This document shows positions 18,779 through 28,339 of a stretch of DNA of 64,000 bases, one piece after another. The stretch comes from Spiribacter sp. 2438 (GTDB lineage: Bacteria; Pseudomonadota; Gammaproteobacteria; Nitrococcales; Nitrococcaceae), in contig NZ_CP046046.1 of assembly GCF_009676705.1 (NCBI RefSeq), forward strand, positions 744,001 to 808,000. Reading direction: 5' to 3'. Below the pieces are notes generated by a model. The model was not told the DNA's origin, did not search any database, and saw only the letters and a program-made list of their open reading frames with translations. The position numbers and the translations under genes are program-made. Within the stretch, counting starts at the first letter, position 1. Each line of letters starts with the position of its first letter.

Positions 18779-20503
18779 ATGATTGACTGGCTGGCGCCCC
18801 TGGTACTGATCGGGGCGGCTCTGGTGCTGTTCTCCATCCTGACCAGCGTGCTCGCTTTTCGGTTCGGGGCGCCGCTGCTGCTGGTGTTCCTGCTCATTGG
18901 CCTGGTGGCCGGTGAGGACGGGCTCGGTCTCGCCTACGACGACCAGGCCAGCGCTTTTCTTATCGGCAGTATCGCGCTGACGGTTATTCTGTTTGACGCG
19001 GGTTTCGGTACACGCCTGGCCGCGTTTCGGCGGGTGGCCGCGCCCGCGCTGACCCTGGCAACCACGGGAGTGGTTTTGACCACGGGGCTGGTTGGGGTTG
19101 CTGCGCATTGGCTATTTGACCTGCCCTGGCCTCAGGCGTTGCTGTTGGGTGCGGTCATCAGTTCCACCGATGCCGCGGCGGTTTTCTTTCTGCTGCGCGC
19201 CGGCGGTATCACGTTGCGGAGCCGGGTTCGGGGCACCCTGGGGGTGGAATCCGGCTCCAACGATCCCATTGCCATCTTTCTGACGGTGACGTTGGTGGAA
19301 CTGGTGCTCCACCCGGCCGGGCTGGAGGCGTTCACCGGGGCACTGGCCGTCGGATTCGGCCTACAGATGGGCCTGGGCATCGCCCTGGGACTGCTCGGGG
19401 GGTATGTGCTTAACCGGCTGATGAACGCCATTGAGCTGGAGACTGGACTCTACCCGGTGTTTGTACTGGTGGGAGCGCTGCTGGTGTTCGGCGCCACCAC
19501 CCAGCTGGGGGGCAGCGGCTTTGTGGCGGCTTATGTGGCGGGCCTGGTGGCGGGCAACCGTCAGGTGCCTCATTTGGCCACCCTGCGACGGTTTCAGGAC
19601 GGGATGACCTGGCTCGCGCAGATCCTCATGTTCCTGGTGCTGGGGCTGCTGGCAACCCCCTCCGAGTTTCCCGCCATTGCCCTGCAGGCGATTGGGCTTG
19701 GCTTGTTTCTGATGTTCGTGGCCCGACCGCTGGCCGTCGCTGTCTGCCTGCTGCCTTTTCGATTTTCGTTGCGGGAGGTCGCATTCATTGCCTGGGTGGG
19801 CCTGCGCGGGGCGGTATCCATCCTGCTGGCGATTCTGCCGTTCCTCGCGGGTTTGGAGAATTCGCAGCTGTTCTTCAACACCGCTTTTATGATGGTGCTG
19901 GCCTCGCTGCTGGTGCAGGGCTGGACCATCAAGCCGGTGGCTCGCTGGCTGGGGATGGTGGTCCCGCAACGCCTGGGTCCCGTGGAGAAGATTGAGCTGG
20001 AACTGCCGGGAACGGCTCACCACGAGTTGGTGGTCTATCACGTCACGCCGGGCAGCCCGGTGGTGCGGGGGGCCCGACTGCCCCGCTGGGCCCGGCCGGC
20101 GCTGGTGTTACGGGACGGGCACTCCATGCACTTTCGCAAGGCCGGCCGCCTGCAGCCCGATGACTATCTGTATATCTTCATGTCGCCGCAGTATGCCTCG
20201 GCGCTGGATCATCTGTTCGCACCGCCGGCCCGGGAGGCCGCCGACCGGCGACTCGGCGCCGGTGACTTCGCCATTGACCCCACCGCACCGATGCGCACCC
20301 TGGTTGATGCCTATGCCGCCGAGGTGAAACCCGAGGTGGCCGGTTTGACCGTGGGCGAGTACCTCAAGCAGCAATTCCCGCGCCCGGAACCTGGGGATCG
20401 CGTTCGGCTGGGCTACATCGAGCTCATCATCCGAGCCTGTGATGCCCAGGAACGGATCAGCGAGGTCGGTCTGCGAGTGCTCGATCGACCGTCGTCCCCC
20501 TGA
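18779..20503 (+). CDS. nhaP2: potassium/proton antiporter, NhaP2/CvrA type
   Basis: 574 residues. About 12-13 membrane segments of the CPA1 exchanger family (1-395) include VISSTDAAAVFFLLR and LGVESGSNDPIAI, where the buried acidic residues lie. They are followed by a cytoplasmic TrkA-C domain (about 405-480) and a C-terminal CorC/HlyC-like domain (about 490-570). The architecture matches NhaP2 (CvrA), which exports K+ in exchange for H+. It fits a halophilic or osmotically stressed lifestyle. The start is ATG 18779; the ribosome binding site is weak, with an AAGGAG about 25 bases upstream. Confidence 0.88.
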   Translation: MIDWLAPLVLIGAALVLFSILTSVLAFRFGAPLLLVFLLIGLVAGEDGLGLAYDDQASAFLIGSIALTVILFDAGFGTRLAAFRRVAAPALTLATTGVVLTTGLVGVAAHWLFDLPWPQALLLGAVISSTDAAAVFFLLRAGGITLRSRVRGTLGVESGSNDPIAIFLTVTLVELVLHPAGLEAFTGALAVGFGLQMGLGIALGLLGGYVLNRLMNAIELETGLYPVFVLVGALLVFGATTQLGGSGFVAAYVAGLVAGNRQVPHLATLRRFQDGMTWLAQILMFLVLGLLATPSEFPAIALQAIGLGLFLMFVARPLAVAVCLLPFRFSLREVAFIAWVGLRGAVSILLAILPFLAGLENSQLFFNTAFMMVLASLLVQGWTIKPVARWLGMVVPQRLGPVEKIELELPGTAHHELVVYHVTPGSPVVRGARLPRWARPALVLRDGHSMHFRKAGRLQPDDYLYIFMSPQYASALDHLFAPPAREAADRRLGAGDFAIDPTAPMRTLVDAYAAEVKPEVAGLTVGEYLKQQFPRPEPGDRVRLGYIELIIRACDAQERISEVGLRVLDRPSSP

Positions 20504-20520
20504 TCCGCCACACTACGGCC

Positions 20521-21417
20521 ATGCCAGTTCCCGCCGTCCACCACCCGGACTACACCTTTGCGCTGCCCCCACGGCACCCGTTTCCCATGGAAAAATTCCG
20601 GGTCCTGCGGGAACAGTTGCAGGCCTTCGACGACGACCTGGCCTGGCACTCGCCGGATCCGATCGCGGTTGAGCAGCTTGCCGGCATTCACACCCGGAGT
20701 TATCTGGATTCCCTGCTGGGCGGAACGCTGGACCGGGCCGCCCAGCGTCGTAGCGGCTTTGAGTGGTCCGATGCGCTGGTCCGGCGGGTGCGCCTGGAAA
20801 CCGGTGGCACGCTGCTCGCCGCGCGGCTCGCCCTTGAGCACGGCCTCGCCCTGAACGCCGCCGGTGGCACTCACCATGCCCACGCCGACTTTGCCAGCGG
20901 CTATTGCCTGTTGAATGACCTGGCGGTGGCGGTACGGGTACTGCTCGACGAAGGGGCGGTGTCGCGGGTGCTGGTGCTGGATCTGGATGTTCATCAGGGG
21001 GATGGCACAGCGCGCTTGCTGGCGGACGAGCCCCGGGCCTTCACCTGCTCTTTTCATGCCGCCAGCAATTTCCCGGGCCGGAAGGCCAATAGCGACCTGG
21101 ATGTCCCGCTGGCGAAAGGCATGGAAGACGAGGCCTATCTGGCGGAGCTGGAGCGACGTTTGCCGGCCCTGTTGGAGGCTCTGCAACCGGATCTGGTGAT
21201 CTATGACGCCGGCGTGGATGTGCATGCGGATGACCGGTTGGGGCATCTGTCGATCAGTGACCAGGGCCTGCTGCGACGCGATCAGCGGGTCATCCAGCGG
21301 GTGCGGAGTCGGGGCGTGCCGCTGGCGGGGGTGATTGGGGGCGGCTATGACCGGGATACTGAGGCGCTGGCGGCTCGCCATGCGTTACTTTTTCGTGCCG
21401 CTATAATGTGTGGATAG
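20521..21417 (+). CDS. histone deacetylase-like family protein
   Basis: 298 residues of the arginase/deacetylase fold. Active-site elements are intact: GGTHHAHADFASGYC (charge-relay His118-His119), DLDVHQGDGT with zinc ligands Asp156 and His158, and a third ligand in YDAGVDVHADDRLG. The family includes acetylpolyamine amidohydrolase and acetoin-utilisation proteins, so the substrate in bacteria is open; small acetylated amines are the usual guess. It starts 18 bases after the antiporter stop, so the two may be cotranscribed. Confidence 0.85.
   Translation: MPVPAVHHPDYTFALPPRHPFPMEKFRVLREQLQAFDDDLAWHSPDPIAVEQLAGIHTRSYLDSLLGGTLDRAAQRRSGFEWSDALVRRVRLETGGTLLAARLALEHGLALNAAGGTHHAHADFASGYCLLNDLAVAVRVLLDEGAVSRVLVLDLDVHQGDGTARLLADEPRAFTCSFHAASNFPGRKANSDLDVPLAKGMEDEAYLAELERRLPALLEALQPDLVIYDAGVDVHADDRLGHLSISDQGLLRRDQRVIQRVRSRGVPLAGVIGGGYDRDTEALAARHALLFRAAIMCG
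21402..21407 (+). promoter_or_regulatory. consensus -10 element before the PagL-like gene
   Basis: A perfect TATAAT lies inside the end of the deacetylase-like gene, 26 bases before the ATG at 21434. I see no good -35 at the right distance, so the promoter may be activator-dependent. Confidence 0.4.
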
Positions 21418-21433
21418 CAACCAGGCCGAGGCC

Positions 21434-22006
21434 ATGAAAAATAAAAATACCGCTCGGGGGCGGCGGCTCGCAGGCATCTGTTTGGCGGTGCTGGGTTTTG
21501 CCAGTCTGTCCCACGGCGTATCCAAGGGCGCCGAGCCTTCGCTGGAGCCGCCCCTGGTCCGGGAGGCGGGCCTGCGTGGCGGCAACGGTCACGGCTTCGA
21601 CAGCTTTGAGCTTTATTATCGGCAGTCATCGCCATGGCTTGATCGGCACGTGGTGGACCCCTGGTTGCCCCAGGCCGTCCGTGCCCGCTGGGACCTGACC
21701 GTGGGCCGCTGGCGGGGGAGTGATGGTGACAGTGCCTTCGTGGCCTTCGGCCCGGCCCTTGAAGCGTTTCCGGTGGGCGACCTGCGGCTGAGTCTGGGGC
21801 TCCAACCCACACTGCTGTCCGATTATGAGGCCGGGGACCGGGATCTGGGCGGGCCTTTCCAGTTCACCAGCCACGCCAGCCTGGCCTGGGCGCCGCAGCG
21901 GGCCCTGGTGCTGGGCATACGTGTACAACACACTTCCAATGCCCGGCTTTACAGCAGCAACCCGGGAGCGGACATCGTCTCCATTGAGGTCGGCTACGGG
22001 TTCTGA
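21434..22006 (+). CDS. PagL-like lipid A 3-O-deacylase (acyloxyacyl hydrolase family)
   Basis: 190 residues: a signal peptide (about 1-33, RLAGICLAVLGFASLSHG) followed by a small beta-barrel ending in an aromatic residue (GYGF), as outer-membrane proteins do. The C-terminal part QHTSNARLYSSNPGAD carries His166 and Ser168, and an acid (Asp180) 12 residues later. This spacing matches the His126-Ser128-Glu140 triad known for Pseudomonas PagL, with Asp in place of Glu. The enzyme would trim an acyl chain from lipid A in the outer membrane. ATG 21434 is preferred over 21410 because it starts the signal peptide. Confidence 0.75.
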   Translation: MKNKNTARGRRLAGICLAVLGFASLSHGVSKGAEPSLEPPLVREAGLRGGNGHGFDSFELYYRQSSPWLDRHVVDPWLPQAVRARWDLTVGRWRGSDGDSAFVAFGPALEAFPVGDLRLSLGLQPTLLSDYEAGDRDLGGPFQFTSHASLAWAPQRALVLGIRVQHTSNARLYSSNPGADIVSIEVGYGF

Positions 22007-22048
22007 TCGCTCTCGATCATCCAGCCCGCCCGGTGGCATCATGGGGGT

Positions 22049-22792
22049 ATGAACAGCATGGTTAAGCCCAAGCGTCGGGTCGGTATTCTTCTCTGCGATG
22101 ACCTTCACGAAGAACTGCAGACCCGCTGGTCGAGTTACCTGGCCCTGTTTGAAGAGCTGATTGACGATGAACCCGCCGATCTAACGGCGGTGGGCTATCG
22201 CGTGCATGCCGATGAGTGGCCGGCGGGTCCGGAGGCGGCTGATGCCTGGCTGATTACCGGGAGCCGCGCCAGCGTCCACGAAGATCCCGGCTGGATTGCC
22301 CCCCTGCAGGCATTGGTCCGGCAGATCGAGGCGGCCGCCCAGCCCCTGGTTGGCGTGTGTTTCGGCCATCAGTTGATTCATGCGGCGCTCGGCGGGCGCA
22401 CCGGACGATCCGGGCATGGCTGGCATCTGGGGAGCTATCCCGTGTCGTGTGAGGTGCCGTTCGCGGATCGGAATTCCGGCGAGCCGCTGCGCTTGATGTC
22501 GGTGCACCAGGATCAGGTCTTGGAGCCGGCGCCGGGGTTTCAGCGTCTCGCCAGTGGCGCCGAAGTGCCCTGGTATGCCGGCTACCGGGATCGGGTGTTT
22601 ACCATCCAGGGCCATCCGGAGTTTGATCGCGAATTCTTTCAGGCCCTGATGCAGCGGGTGCGTGAGAAAGCCGGAGACGACGCGGTGGAAGAAGCCCTGG
22701 CCGGACTGCCCGCCCAGGATGACACCCCGGCGGTCAGGCGATTCATGCGCGACTGGTTGCGCGGTCATCACGCCCCCGGCCTGCCGGTCTGA
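22049..22792 (+). CDS. class I glutamine amidotransferase-like protein
   Basis: 247 residues with the GATase fold. The nucleophile elbow is VGVCFGHQLI (Cys104) and the His-Glu pair is QGHPEF (His189, Glu191), so the triad is complete. It is a stand-alone amidotransferase-like hydrolase of the GMP-synthase-like type; such proteins have been tied to gamma-glutamyl breakdown, but the partner or substrate here is unknown. The gene ends eight bases before the RsmF-like methyltransferase, which suggests cotranscription. Confidence 0.85.
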   Translation: MNSMVKPKRRVGILLCDDLHEELQTRWSSYLALFEELIDDEPADLTAVGYRVHADEWPAGPEAADAWLITGSRASVHEDPGWIAPLQALVRQIEAAAQPLVGVCFGHQLIHAALGGRTGRSGHGWHLGSYPVSCEVPFADRNSGEPLRLMSVHQDQVLEPAPGFQRLASGAEVPWYAGYRDRVFTIQGHPEFDREFFQALMQRVREKAGDDAVEEALAGLPAQDDTPAVRRFMRDWLRGHHAPGLPV

Positions 22793-22800
22793 CATCCCGG

Positions 22801-24246
22801 GTGGCATCGGATTTTTCCCCGGGGCTGGGGCGTTATCTGTCGGCGGCGCCGGATGCTCAGTCATTTCGCGAGGCCATGGCGGAGCCATTGCCCACCGGGA
22901 TATGGGCCCATCCCCATCGATTGTCCCGCCACGCCCTACAGGAGCTGCTGGCAGCCGCGGGTCTTGACGCGCAAACGCTCCCCTGGGATCCACTGGGCCT
23001 GAGGCTCGACGCCGACAGCGACGTGGCGCGCCATTGGGGCTATTTCGCCGGTTTATTCCAGATCCAGGAAGAGGCGGCGCGGCTGCCGGTGGCGCTGCTT
23101 GATCCGCACCCGGGGGAGCGGGTGCTGGACCTGTGTGCCGCCCCGGGGAACAAGACCGCGCAGATCGCCCTGGCCATGGACAATCAGGGCCTGGTGGTGG
23201 CCAACGACCTCCAGAGCCGGCGTCTGCCGCCGCTTCGGCAGACCGTGCGGCGCCTGGGCTTGCTGAATGTTCTAACGGTGCGGGGCGCCGGCGAGGCACT
23301 GCCGCTGCAAACCGGCCCGTTTGATCGGGTGCTGGTGGATGCGCCCTGTAGCGGTGAAGGCACCTGGCGGCGGTTGTCGGCGGAGCGGCGGGTCCGGGCA
23401 GCGGCGGAGACCCCGGCCCGTGAGCCTCTGGCGCAGCGTCAGCTGCGGTTGCTGGAGCGGGCGGTGCGCCTTTGCCGGCCAGGCGGACGGATTGTCTACT
23501 CCACCTGCACATTTGCGCCGGAAGAAAACGAAGCGGTGGTGGATGCGCTGCTCACCCGGGCCGACGGGGCGGTCGCCGTTGAGACGGCCCGGGTCCCCGG
23601 TCTCGCTGTTCAGCCGGGTTTCACTCACTGGGAAGGCCAATCCTATGATCCCCAGGTGGCGAAGTGTCTGAGGCTTTGGCCGGGGATGACGGACACCGGC
23701 GGATTCTTTGTCGCGGTGCTAAAAAAGGCGGGCCGTCAGCCCGCGGATTACGGCGGCAACCGGGCAGAGGCGGGCAGTCACGGCCTCAACCATCCGGCCA
23801 CCGGGGTTTTGCAGACCCGCTTTGGCATCGATGACACCCACCTGGCCGGCCTCGTGATCAGTGGCGATGGCAGCCGCTACCTGCACTATGCCAGCGGTGA
23901 ACAGCCATGGAATGGGCGCCCGATTCCGGACGCGCATGGACTGGCCGTGGCGGGGCTTCAGATGAGGCCGGTCAAGCCGACCACGGCGCTGGCGTTGTGG
24001 CTTGGCACGCGGGCCACGCGCAATCGGATTGCCCTGGGTGCCGAGGCAGCGGCGGCTTATCTTCAGCGCCGGCCGGTTGCCGCCGGCGGGTTCCAGCCGG
24101 CCACCGAGCTGGATGGCCCGGGGTGGGTGGTCGTGACCCATGCCGGCCATCCCCTCGGGGTGGCCCGCCTGACCCGTTCGGGTGAACTCGAGAGCCTGTT
24201 CCCGAAGGCCTGGGTACGGGATCAGTCGCTGGGGTTGCCAGTCTGA
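22801..24246 (+). CDS. rsmF: rRNA (cytosine-5)-methyltransferase, RsmF/NSUN family
   Basis: 481 residues. The SAM-binding motif is DLCAAPGNKT (110-119). The two catalytic Cys are in DAPCSGEG (Cys183) and YSTCTF (Cys236), as in m5C RNA methyltransferases. A C-terminal PUA-like region (about 330-481) matches the architecture of RsmF (YebU), which modifies 16S rRNA. RsmF is the likeliest assignment but other NSUN-type targets are possible. The start is GTG 22801. Its last 25 bases overlap the converging hexR gene. Confidence 0.85.
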   Translation: MASDFSPGLGRYLSAAPDAQSFREAMAEPLPTGIWAHPHRLSRHALQELLAAAGLDAQTLPWDPLGLRLDADSDVARHWGYFAGLFQIQEEAARLPVALLDPHPGERVLDLCAAPGNKTAQIALAMDNQGLVVANDLQSRRLPPLRQTVRRLGLLNVLTVRGAGEALPLQTGPFDRVLVDAPCSGEGTWRRLSAERRVRAAAETPAREPLAQRQLRLLERAVRLCRPGGRIVYSTCTFAPEENEAVVDALLTRADGAVAVETARVPGLAVQPGFTHWEGQSYDPQVAKCLRLWPGMTDTGGFFVAVLKKAGRQPADYGGNRAEAGSHGLNHPATGVLQTRFGIDDTHLAGLVISGDGSRYLHYASGEQPWNGRPIPDAHGLAVAGLQMRPVKPTTALALWLGTRATRNRIALGAEAAAAYLQRRPVAAGGFQPATELDGPGWVVVTHAGHPLGVARLTRSGELESLFPKAWVRDQSLGLPV

Positions 24247-25109
24247 CGGTGGCTGTCCAGTGAGGCCTTGATTTGCGCCAGCTGGCGGCGGGTGGCGGCC
24301 CCGCCCCGCAGGGCCACGCCCACGGCCAGGACATCCAGGAGCGCCAGATGGGCGAGCCGGGAGAGCATGGGGGCGTAGATATCGATGTCTTCATTGACGT
24401 CGGCGTGCAGACACAACCGCGCCTGGGCAGCCAGCGGCGTCCCCGGCGCCGTAATGGCGATCACCGGCACGCCGCGGCGGGTGGCGGTGGCCACACTGCT
24501 TAACAGATCCTGACTGCGCCCGGTGTGCGAGATCGCGATAATCACGGCATCCGGCGGTATCACGGTTGCCGAGATCGCATGGTTGTGCGGGTCGGTGTAG
24601 GCCGCCACGGGCATGCCCAGTCGGAAGAACTTGTGGCGGGCGTCCTCTGCCACGGCGCCGGAGGCACCGTGGCCGTAGAGCTCGATTCGACTGGCCTGGG
24701 CCAGCCAGTCGATGGCGTGCTCCAGCGTGTTGTGATCCAGGTGATTACGGGTCTGGATCAGCGCGGCGATCTGTCGGTCCATCACCTTGGCCGCCAGCGC
24801 TTCCAGCGGCTCGTCGCCGGTGTCACCCAGTGGCCCTGTTGGGCGATGATCAGTGGCGAGACTTCGCGCCAGCGCCAGTTTGAATGCCTGAATGCCCTTG
24901 TGCCCGAGCCGCTGACAGAAACGCACCACCGTGGGCTCACTGACACCGGACTGGGCCGAGAGGCGCGCCACGGACTGATCAATGACGGTGTGTGGTTGGG
25001 CCAGAATCCGGTCCGCCACCTTCTGCTCCGAGGGGGGCAGCGAGGGCCGGATCTGTTCGATACGGGTGAGCAGTGCCGTGCTGGATTCCGTGACGGGCAT
25101 TGGGGTCAT
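24222..25109 (-). CDS. hexR: RpiR-family transcriptional regulator HexR
   Basis: 295 residues: an N-terminal RpiR helix-turn-helix (about 15-85, SVARLSAQSGVSEPTVVRFC) and a C-terminal SIS sugar-phosphate domain (about 125-260). HexR binds 2-keto-3-deoxy-6-phosphogluconate and controls central carbon genes. Here it is the last gene of zwf-pgl-glk-hexR and overlaps glk by four bases, with edd-eda divergent upstream. Regulation of this very locus is therefore expected. Two matching operator candidates lie between zwf and edd. Confidence 0.92.
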   Translation of the reverse strand: MTPMPVTESSTALLTRIEQIRPSLPPSEQKVADRILAQPHTVIDQSVARLSAQSGVSEPTVVRFCQRLGHKGIQAFKLALARSLATDHRPTGPLGDTGDEPLEALAAKVMDRQIAALIQTRNHLDHNTLEHAIDWLAQASRIELYGHGASGAVAEDARHKFFRLGMPVAAYTDPHNHAISATVIPPDAVIIAISHTGRSQDLLSSVATATRRGVPVIAITAPGTPLAAQARLCLHADVNEDIDIYAPMLSRLAHLALLDVLAVGVALRGGAATRRQLAQIKASLDSHRQTGNPSD

Positions 25110-26080
25110 GATCGTCCTTGCAAGTATCGGCTCAGCCCCAGGAGCGCCGGCTGCGGGTGGGTGATGCGGTAGACCGGGATGGCCGCCAGCCAGTCCCGGA
25201 AACGCCCCTTGGCCTGAAACCGGGCCTGGAAGGCCGTGGCCGAGAACCGCTCACCCAGGGCCGGGATGAGTCCGCCTCCCAGATAGACACCGCCTCGGGC
25301 ACCGGTGGCCAGCGCCAGATCGCCGGCGGCACTGGCAATGGCGTTCAGCAACAGATCCACGGCTTCTTCAGCCACCGGGTCACCGGCCTCGGCCGCATCG
25401 GCAATCTGTCGGGCGTCCAGCGGGGCCGAATGGTCGCCGTCCAGCTGCCTCAGGGCCCCGTGAATCGCCTCGAGTCCGGTGCCTGACGCCATCCGCTCCG
25501 CGCTGCAGTGGCCAAAGCGTGCCTGAATGGCCAGCACCACTTCGGCTTCGCGGGCGCCGGCGGGGCCAAAGCTGATGTGCCCACCCTCGGTGGGGAAGAC
25601 CTGCCAGTCATCACGAGTGGGGACCAGCAGCGCGCTGCCCAGCCCCGTGCCCGGACCCAGTGCCAGGCTGGGTGCCGTGCGGTGATGAGCACTGCCGGAC
25701 TGGATCGGCGCCAGATGACAGGCACCCAGCGCGGGAATGGCCCAGGCCTGGGCTTCCCAGTCGTTAATCACCTCCAGCCGGGAGAGGCCCAGCGCCTGCC
25801 GAGTGGCCTCCACCGAGAAGGCCCAGCCGGCGTTCAACAGGCAAATTTCATCCCCCTGAACCGGTCCTGCCACCGCACAGGCCATGATGGCGGGGCGCGG
25901 GCCCGGATGGGCTTCCAGGGCCGCTTCGGTCAGGGTGCTCAAGTCCTGAAATGACCGGGTCGGCAGGGTGATTAGCGGTTGAGGTGCCAGGCTGTCCGGG
26001 TCCACCAGGCCAAAGCGGGCGTTGGTCCCGCCGATATCCGCAATGAGCTGCGGAGTGGGCTCAGGGCGACCAATAGACAC
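25106..26080 (-). CDS. glk: glucokinase
   Basis: 324 residues of the bacterial hexokinase-type ROK-unlike glucokinase family. ATP and sugar motifs are IADIGGTNARFGLV near the N-terminus, LGPGTGLGSALL in the middle and ATGARGGVYLGGGL near the C-terminus. It phosphorylates glucose to glucose-6-phosphate, the substrate of the adjacent Zwf. It overlaps pgl by 20 bases and hexR by four, so the operon is tightly coupled. The encoded set gives a complete route from free glucose to KDPG. Confidence 0.95.
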   Translation of the reverse strand: MSIGRPEPTPQLIADIGGTNARFGLVDPDSLAPQPLITLPTRSFQDLSTLTEAALEAHPGPRPAIMACAVAGPVQGDEICLLNAGWAFSVEATRQALGLSRLEVINDWEAQAWAIPALGACHLAPIQSGSAHHRTAPSLALGPGTGLGSALLVPTRDDWQVFPTEGGHISFGPAGAREAEVVLAIQARFGHCSAERMASGTGLEAIHGALRQLDGDHSAPLDARQIADAAEAGDPVAEEAVDLLLNAIASAAGDLALATGARGGVYLGGGLIPALGERFSATAFQARFQAKGRFRDWLAAIPVYRITHPQPALLGLSRYLQGRS

Positions 26081-26774
26081 GGACGGGTACCTGGCGCTGA
26101 TTTAACAGGGCGTAGACGGGATACTGATGCGGGTCGGCACTGGCCACCGCGGCTTCCAGCGTGGCCCACTTGTCCTCGCCGCTGATGTGCAGGGCCATCC
26201 ACCGGCTCTGCAGCAGTGTCGAGAAGGTGAGGGTCAACCGCCGCACCGGCTCGGCGGGTGCCCTGGCGGTGGCACAACGCGCCTCGTTTCGCGGATCCAG
26301 CATGCGCGCCAGATTCGGATCGTCCGGGAATAGCGAGGCGATGTGGCCATCCGCCCCCATGCCCAGAATGACCGCATCAAAGGGTCGCGGCAGCATGCCA
26401 AGGGCCGCGCCGCAGGCCGCCTCGTCGGCGCGATCATCCACCGATTCCCGATGAATGGGGCAGAAGTGCGCCGCGGCGGCGCGATCCTGCAGCAAATGGG
26501 TCTGGACCAGCCGGGCATTGCTGGCCTCATCGGTCACGGGCACCCGGCGCTCATCGGTCAGGCTGATGTAGACCTGGTCCCAGGGCAGTGTGCGGGTGCG
26601 CAGCGCCTCGAAAACAGCAACGGGGGTTCGCCCGCCAGGCACCAGCAGACTGGCCCGCCCCCGGGCTCTGACCGCGAAGTCAATCACCTCGCTGACCCGG
26701 CTTGCCAGCTCGCTGGCCGCCCGCGCTCCGCTCGGGAATCGCTGAGCACTCTCGAGAACCTCACGTGCCGCCAT
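26061..26774 (-). CDS. pgl: 6-phosphogluconolactonase
   Basis: 237 residues of the DevB/Pgl type. Conserved segments are LLVPGGRTPVAVFEAL, the SLTDERRVP loop and ILGMGADGHIASLFP. It hydrolyses 6-phosphogluconolactone made by Zwf. I choose ATG 26774, whose A is the last base of the zwf TGA (TGATG overlap), over the upstream start at 26792, since zwf and pgl are then coupled. Confidence 0.95.
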   Translation of the reverse strand: MAAREVLESAQRFPSGARAASELASRVSEVIDFAVRARGRASLLVPGGRTPVAVFEALRTRTLPWDQVYISLTDERRVPVTDEASNARLVQTHLLQDRAAAAHFCPIHRESVDDRADEAACGAALGMLPRPFDAVILGMGADGHIASLFPDDPNLARMLDPRNEARCATARAPAEPVRRLTLTFSTLLQSRWMALHISGEDKWATLEAAVASADPHQYPVYALLNQRQVPVRVYWSP

Positions 26775-28237
26775 CAGGACTCCTCGTGCCAACTGGCGTC
26801 TTCCCGGCCCAGCAGGGCGCTGGAGGCGGCGGGCCCCCAGGTGCCGGCAACATAGGGCTTGGGCGGATCGGCGGCTTCATCCCAGGCCTGAAGGATCGGT
26901 TCGATCCAGTTCCAGGCGGCATAGAGCTCATCGCGCCGCATGAACAGCGTCAGGCGGCCCCGCAGCACGTCCATGAGCAGCCGCTCATAGGCGTCCGCCT
27001 GGTGCTGCTGAAAGGCTTCGGCAAAGTCCAGGTTCAGGGAGACCGGGCGCAGTTCCATGCGATCACCGGGGCTCTTGGCCATCATGTGCATCCGCACGCC
27101 CTCATCGGGTTGCAGCTTGATCACCAGCCGGTTGGGTTGGCCGGCGCCATAGACCACGTGAAAGATGGAGTGGGGGACATCCCGAAAATTGATGATGATC
27201 TCCGCCGCCCGATCCTGCAGCCGCTTGCCGGTGCGCAGATAAAAGGGCACACCGGCCCAGCGCCAGTTGGACAGCTCGGTGCGCAGGGCGACAAAGGTCT
27301 CGGTGCGGCTGTCCGGCGCAACGCCATCCTCCTGCAGATAGCCCGGCACGGGTTGTCCGGCAATCGCCCCGGCCCGGTACTGACCTCGCACCGTGTTGCG
27401 CATGGCATCCTTGCCTTCCAGGCGGGTCAGCGCGCGCAGCACCTTGAGCTTTTCATCCCGCACCGCGCCGGCCTCCAGGCTGGTGGGGGGTTCCATGGCA
27501 ATAATGCACAGCAGCTGAAGCAGGTGATTCTGGACCATGTCCCGCAGGGCGCCGGTGCGGTCATAAAAACCCGCTCGGCCATCCACACCCACTTGCTCTG
27601 CCACACTGATCTGGACGTCCCGAACCCAGTCACGGCGCCACAGCGGCTCGAAGAGCATGTTGCCGAACCGCAGCGCCATGAGGTTCTGGACTGTTTCCTT
27701 GCCCAGGTAGTGGTCGATTCGGTAGATCGCCTCCTCCGGAAAGATCGCGCCGATCCGCTCGCTGATCGCCTGGGCGGACGCGAGGTCGTGGCCCAGCGGT
27801 TTCTCCAGGACCACACGGGAGCGGGCGGACACCAGCTGATGGGCGGCCAGATGCTCGCAAATGGCAACAAAATGTCCGGGCGCTACCGCAAGGTAAAAAA
27901 CCCGAACCCGGTCCTCGCGGTCTGCCAGGCAGTCCGCGAGATCCTGAAAGCCCCGGGGGGCTTCGGCATCCACGGAGATGAAGACCAGCCGCTGGACAAA
28001 GCCAGCCCACCCCTCGGCGGTGAACTCCTCAGGCGTGAGCCGCTCGACGAGGCTAGCCTCGGCGCGGCTGAGAAATTCCTCCGCACTCATCTGGCTGCGG
28101 GCGGTGGCAATGATGCGTCCGTCCGGCCCCAGCTGGCCGCTGCGGTGGCGCCGATAAAGCGCGGGCAGTAACTTGCGCATGGACAGGTCGCCGGTGGCGC
28201 CGAAAAGAATCAGGTCAAATGGCTCGACGGTTTCCAA
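26774..28237 (-). CDS. zwf: glucose-6-phosphate 1-dehydrogenase, UUG start
   Basis: 487 residues, the family's usual length. The NADP-binding motif is [17 protein letters not shown] and the catalytic segment is RIDHYLGKE. It oxidises glucose-6-phosphate to the lactone, feeding Pgl and then Edd. The start is TTG 28237: GGGAGG lies just upstream and the family N-terminus ([14 protein letters not shown]) begins within a few residues. An upstream ATG (28336) would add 33 residues without homology and would cover the control region. First gene of zwf-pgl-glk-hexR. Confidence 0.95.
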   Translation of the reverse strand: METVEPFDLILFGATGDLSMRKLLPALYRRHRSGQLGPDGRIIATARSQMSAEEFLSRAEASLVERLTPEEFTAEGWAGFVQRLVFISVDAEAPRGFQDLADCLADREDRVRVFYLAVAPGHFVAICEHLAAHQLVSARSRVVLEKPLGHDLASAQAISERIGAIFPEEAIYRIDHYLGKETVQNLMALRFGNMLFEPLWRRDWVRDVQISVAEQVGVDGRAGFYDRTGALRDMVQNHLLQLLCIIAMEPPTSLEAGAVRDEKLKVLRALTRLEGKDAMRNTVRGQYRAGAIAGQPVPGYLQEDGVAPDSRTETFVALRTELSNWRWAGVPFYLRTGKRLQDRAAEIIINFRDVPHSIFHVVYGAGQPNRLVIKLQPDEGVRMHMMAKSPGDRMELRPVSLNLDFAEAFQQHQADAYERLLMDVLRGRLTLFMRRDELYAAWNWIEPILQAWDEAADPPKPYVAGTWGPAASSALLGREDASWHEES

Positions 28238-28265
28238 ATCGCCTCCCGGGACAATGACAGCGAGC

Positions 28266-28280
28266 TGTAGGAATCTTTCA
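28266..28280 (+). promoter_or_regulatory. candidate HexR operator 1 (zwf side)
   Basis: TGTAGGAATCTTTCA lies inside a 21-base imperfect palindrome (28263-28283, AGCTG/CAGCT outer arms), 29 bases upstream of the zwf start. It fits the recalled HexR consensus TGTARTNNNNTTACA-like pattern only partly, but it shares GTAGNAANNTTTCA with a second site 74 bases away. The regulator assignment is inferred from hexR being in the operon. Confidence 0.55.
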
Positions 28281-28339
28281 GCTAGCTTATCGATTTCACC
28301 CTTAAAAAGGGAGCATTCCCTGGGATGGATCGGCATTTG

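Noticed and set aside
26702-28171. A 489-codon open frame on the plus strand.
   Set aside because: It mirrors pgl and zwf on the other strand and shows no recognisable domain.
28238-28336. zwf starting at the upstream ATG 28336.
   Set aside because: The 33 added residues lack family similarity and would cover the two operator candidates; TTG 28237 has a good ribosome binding site.
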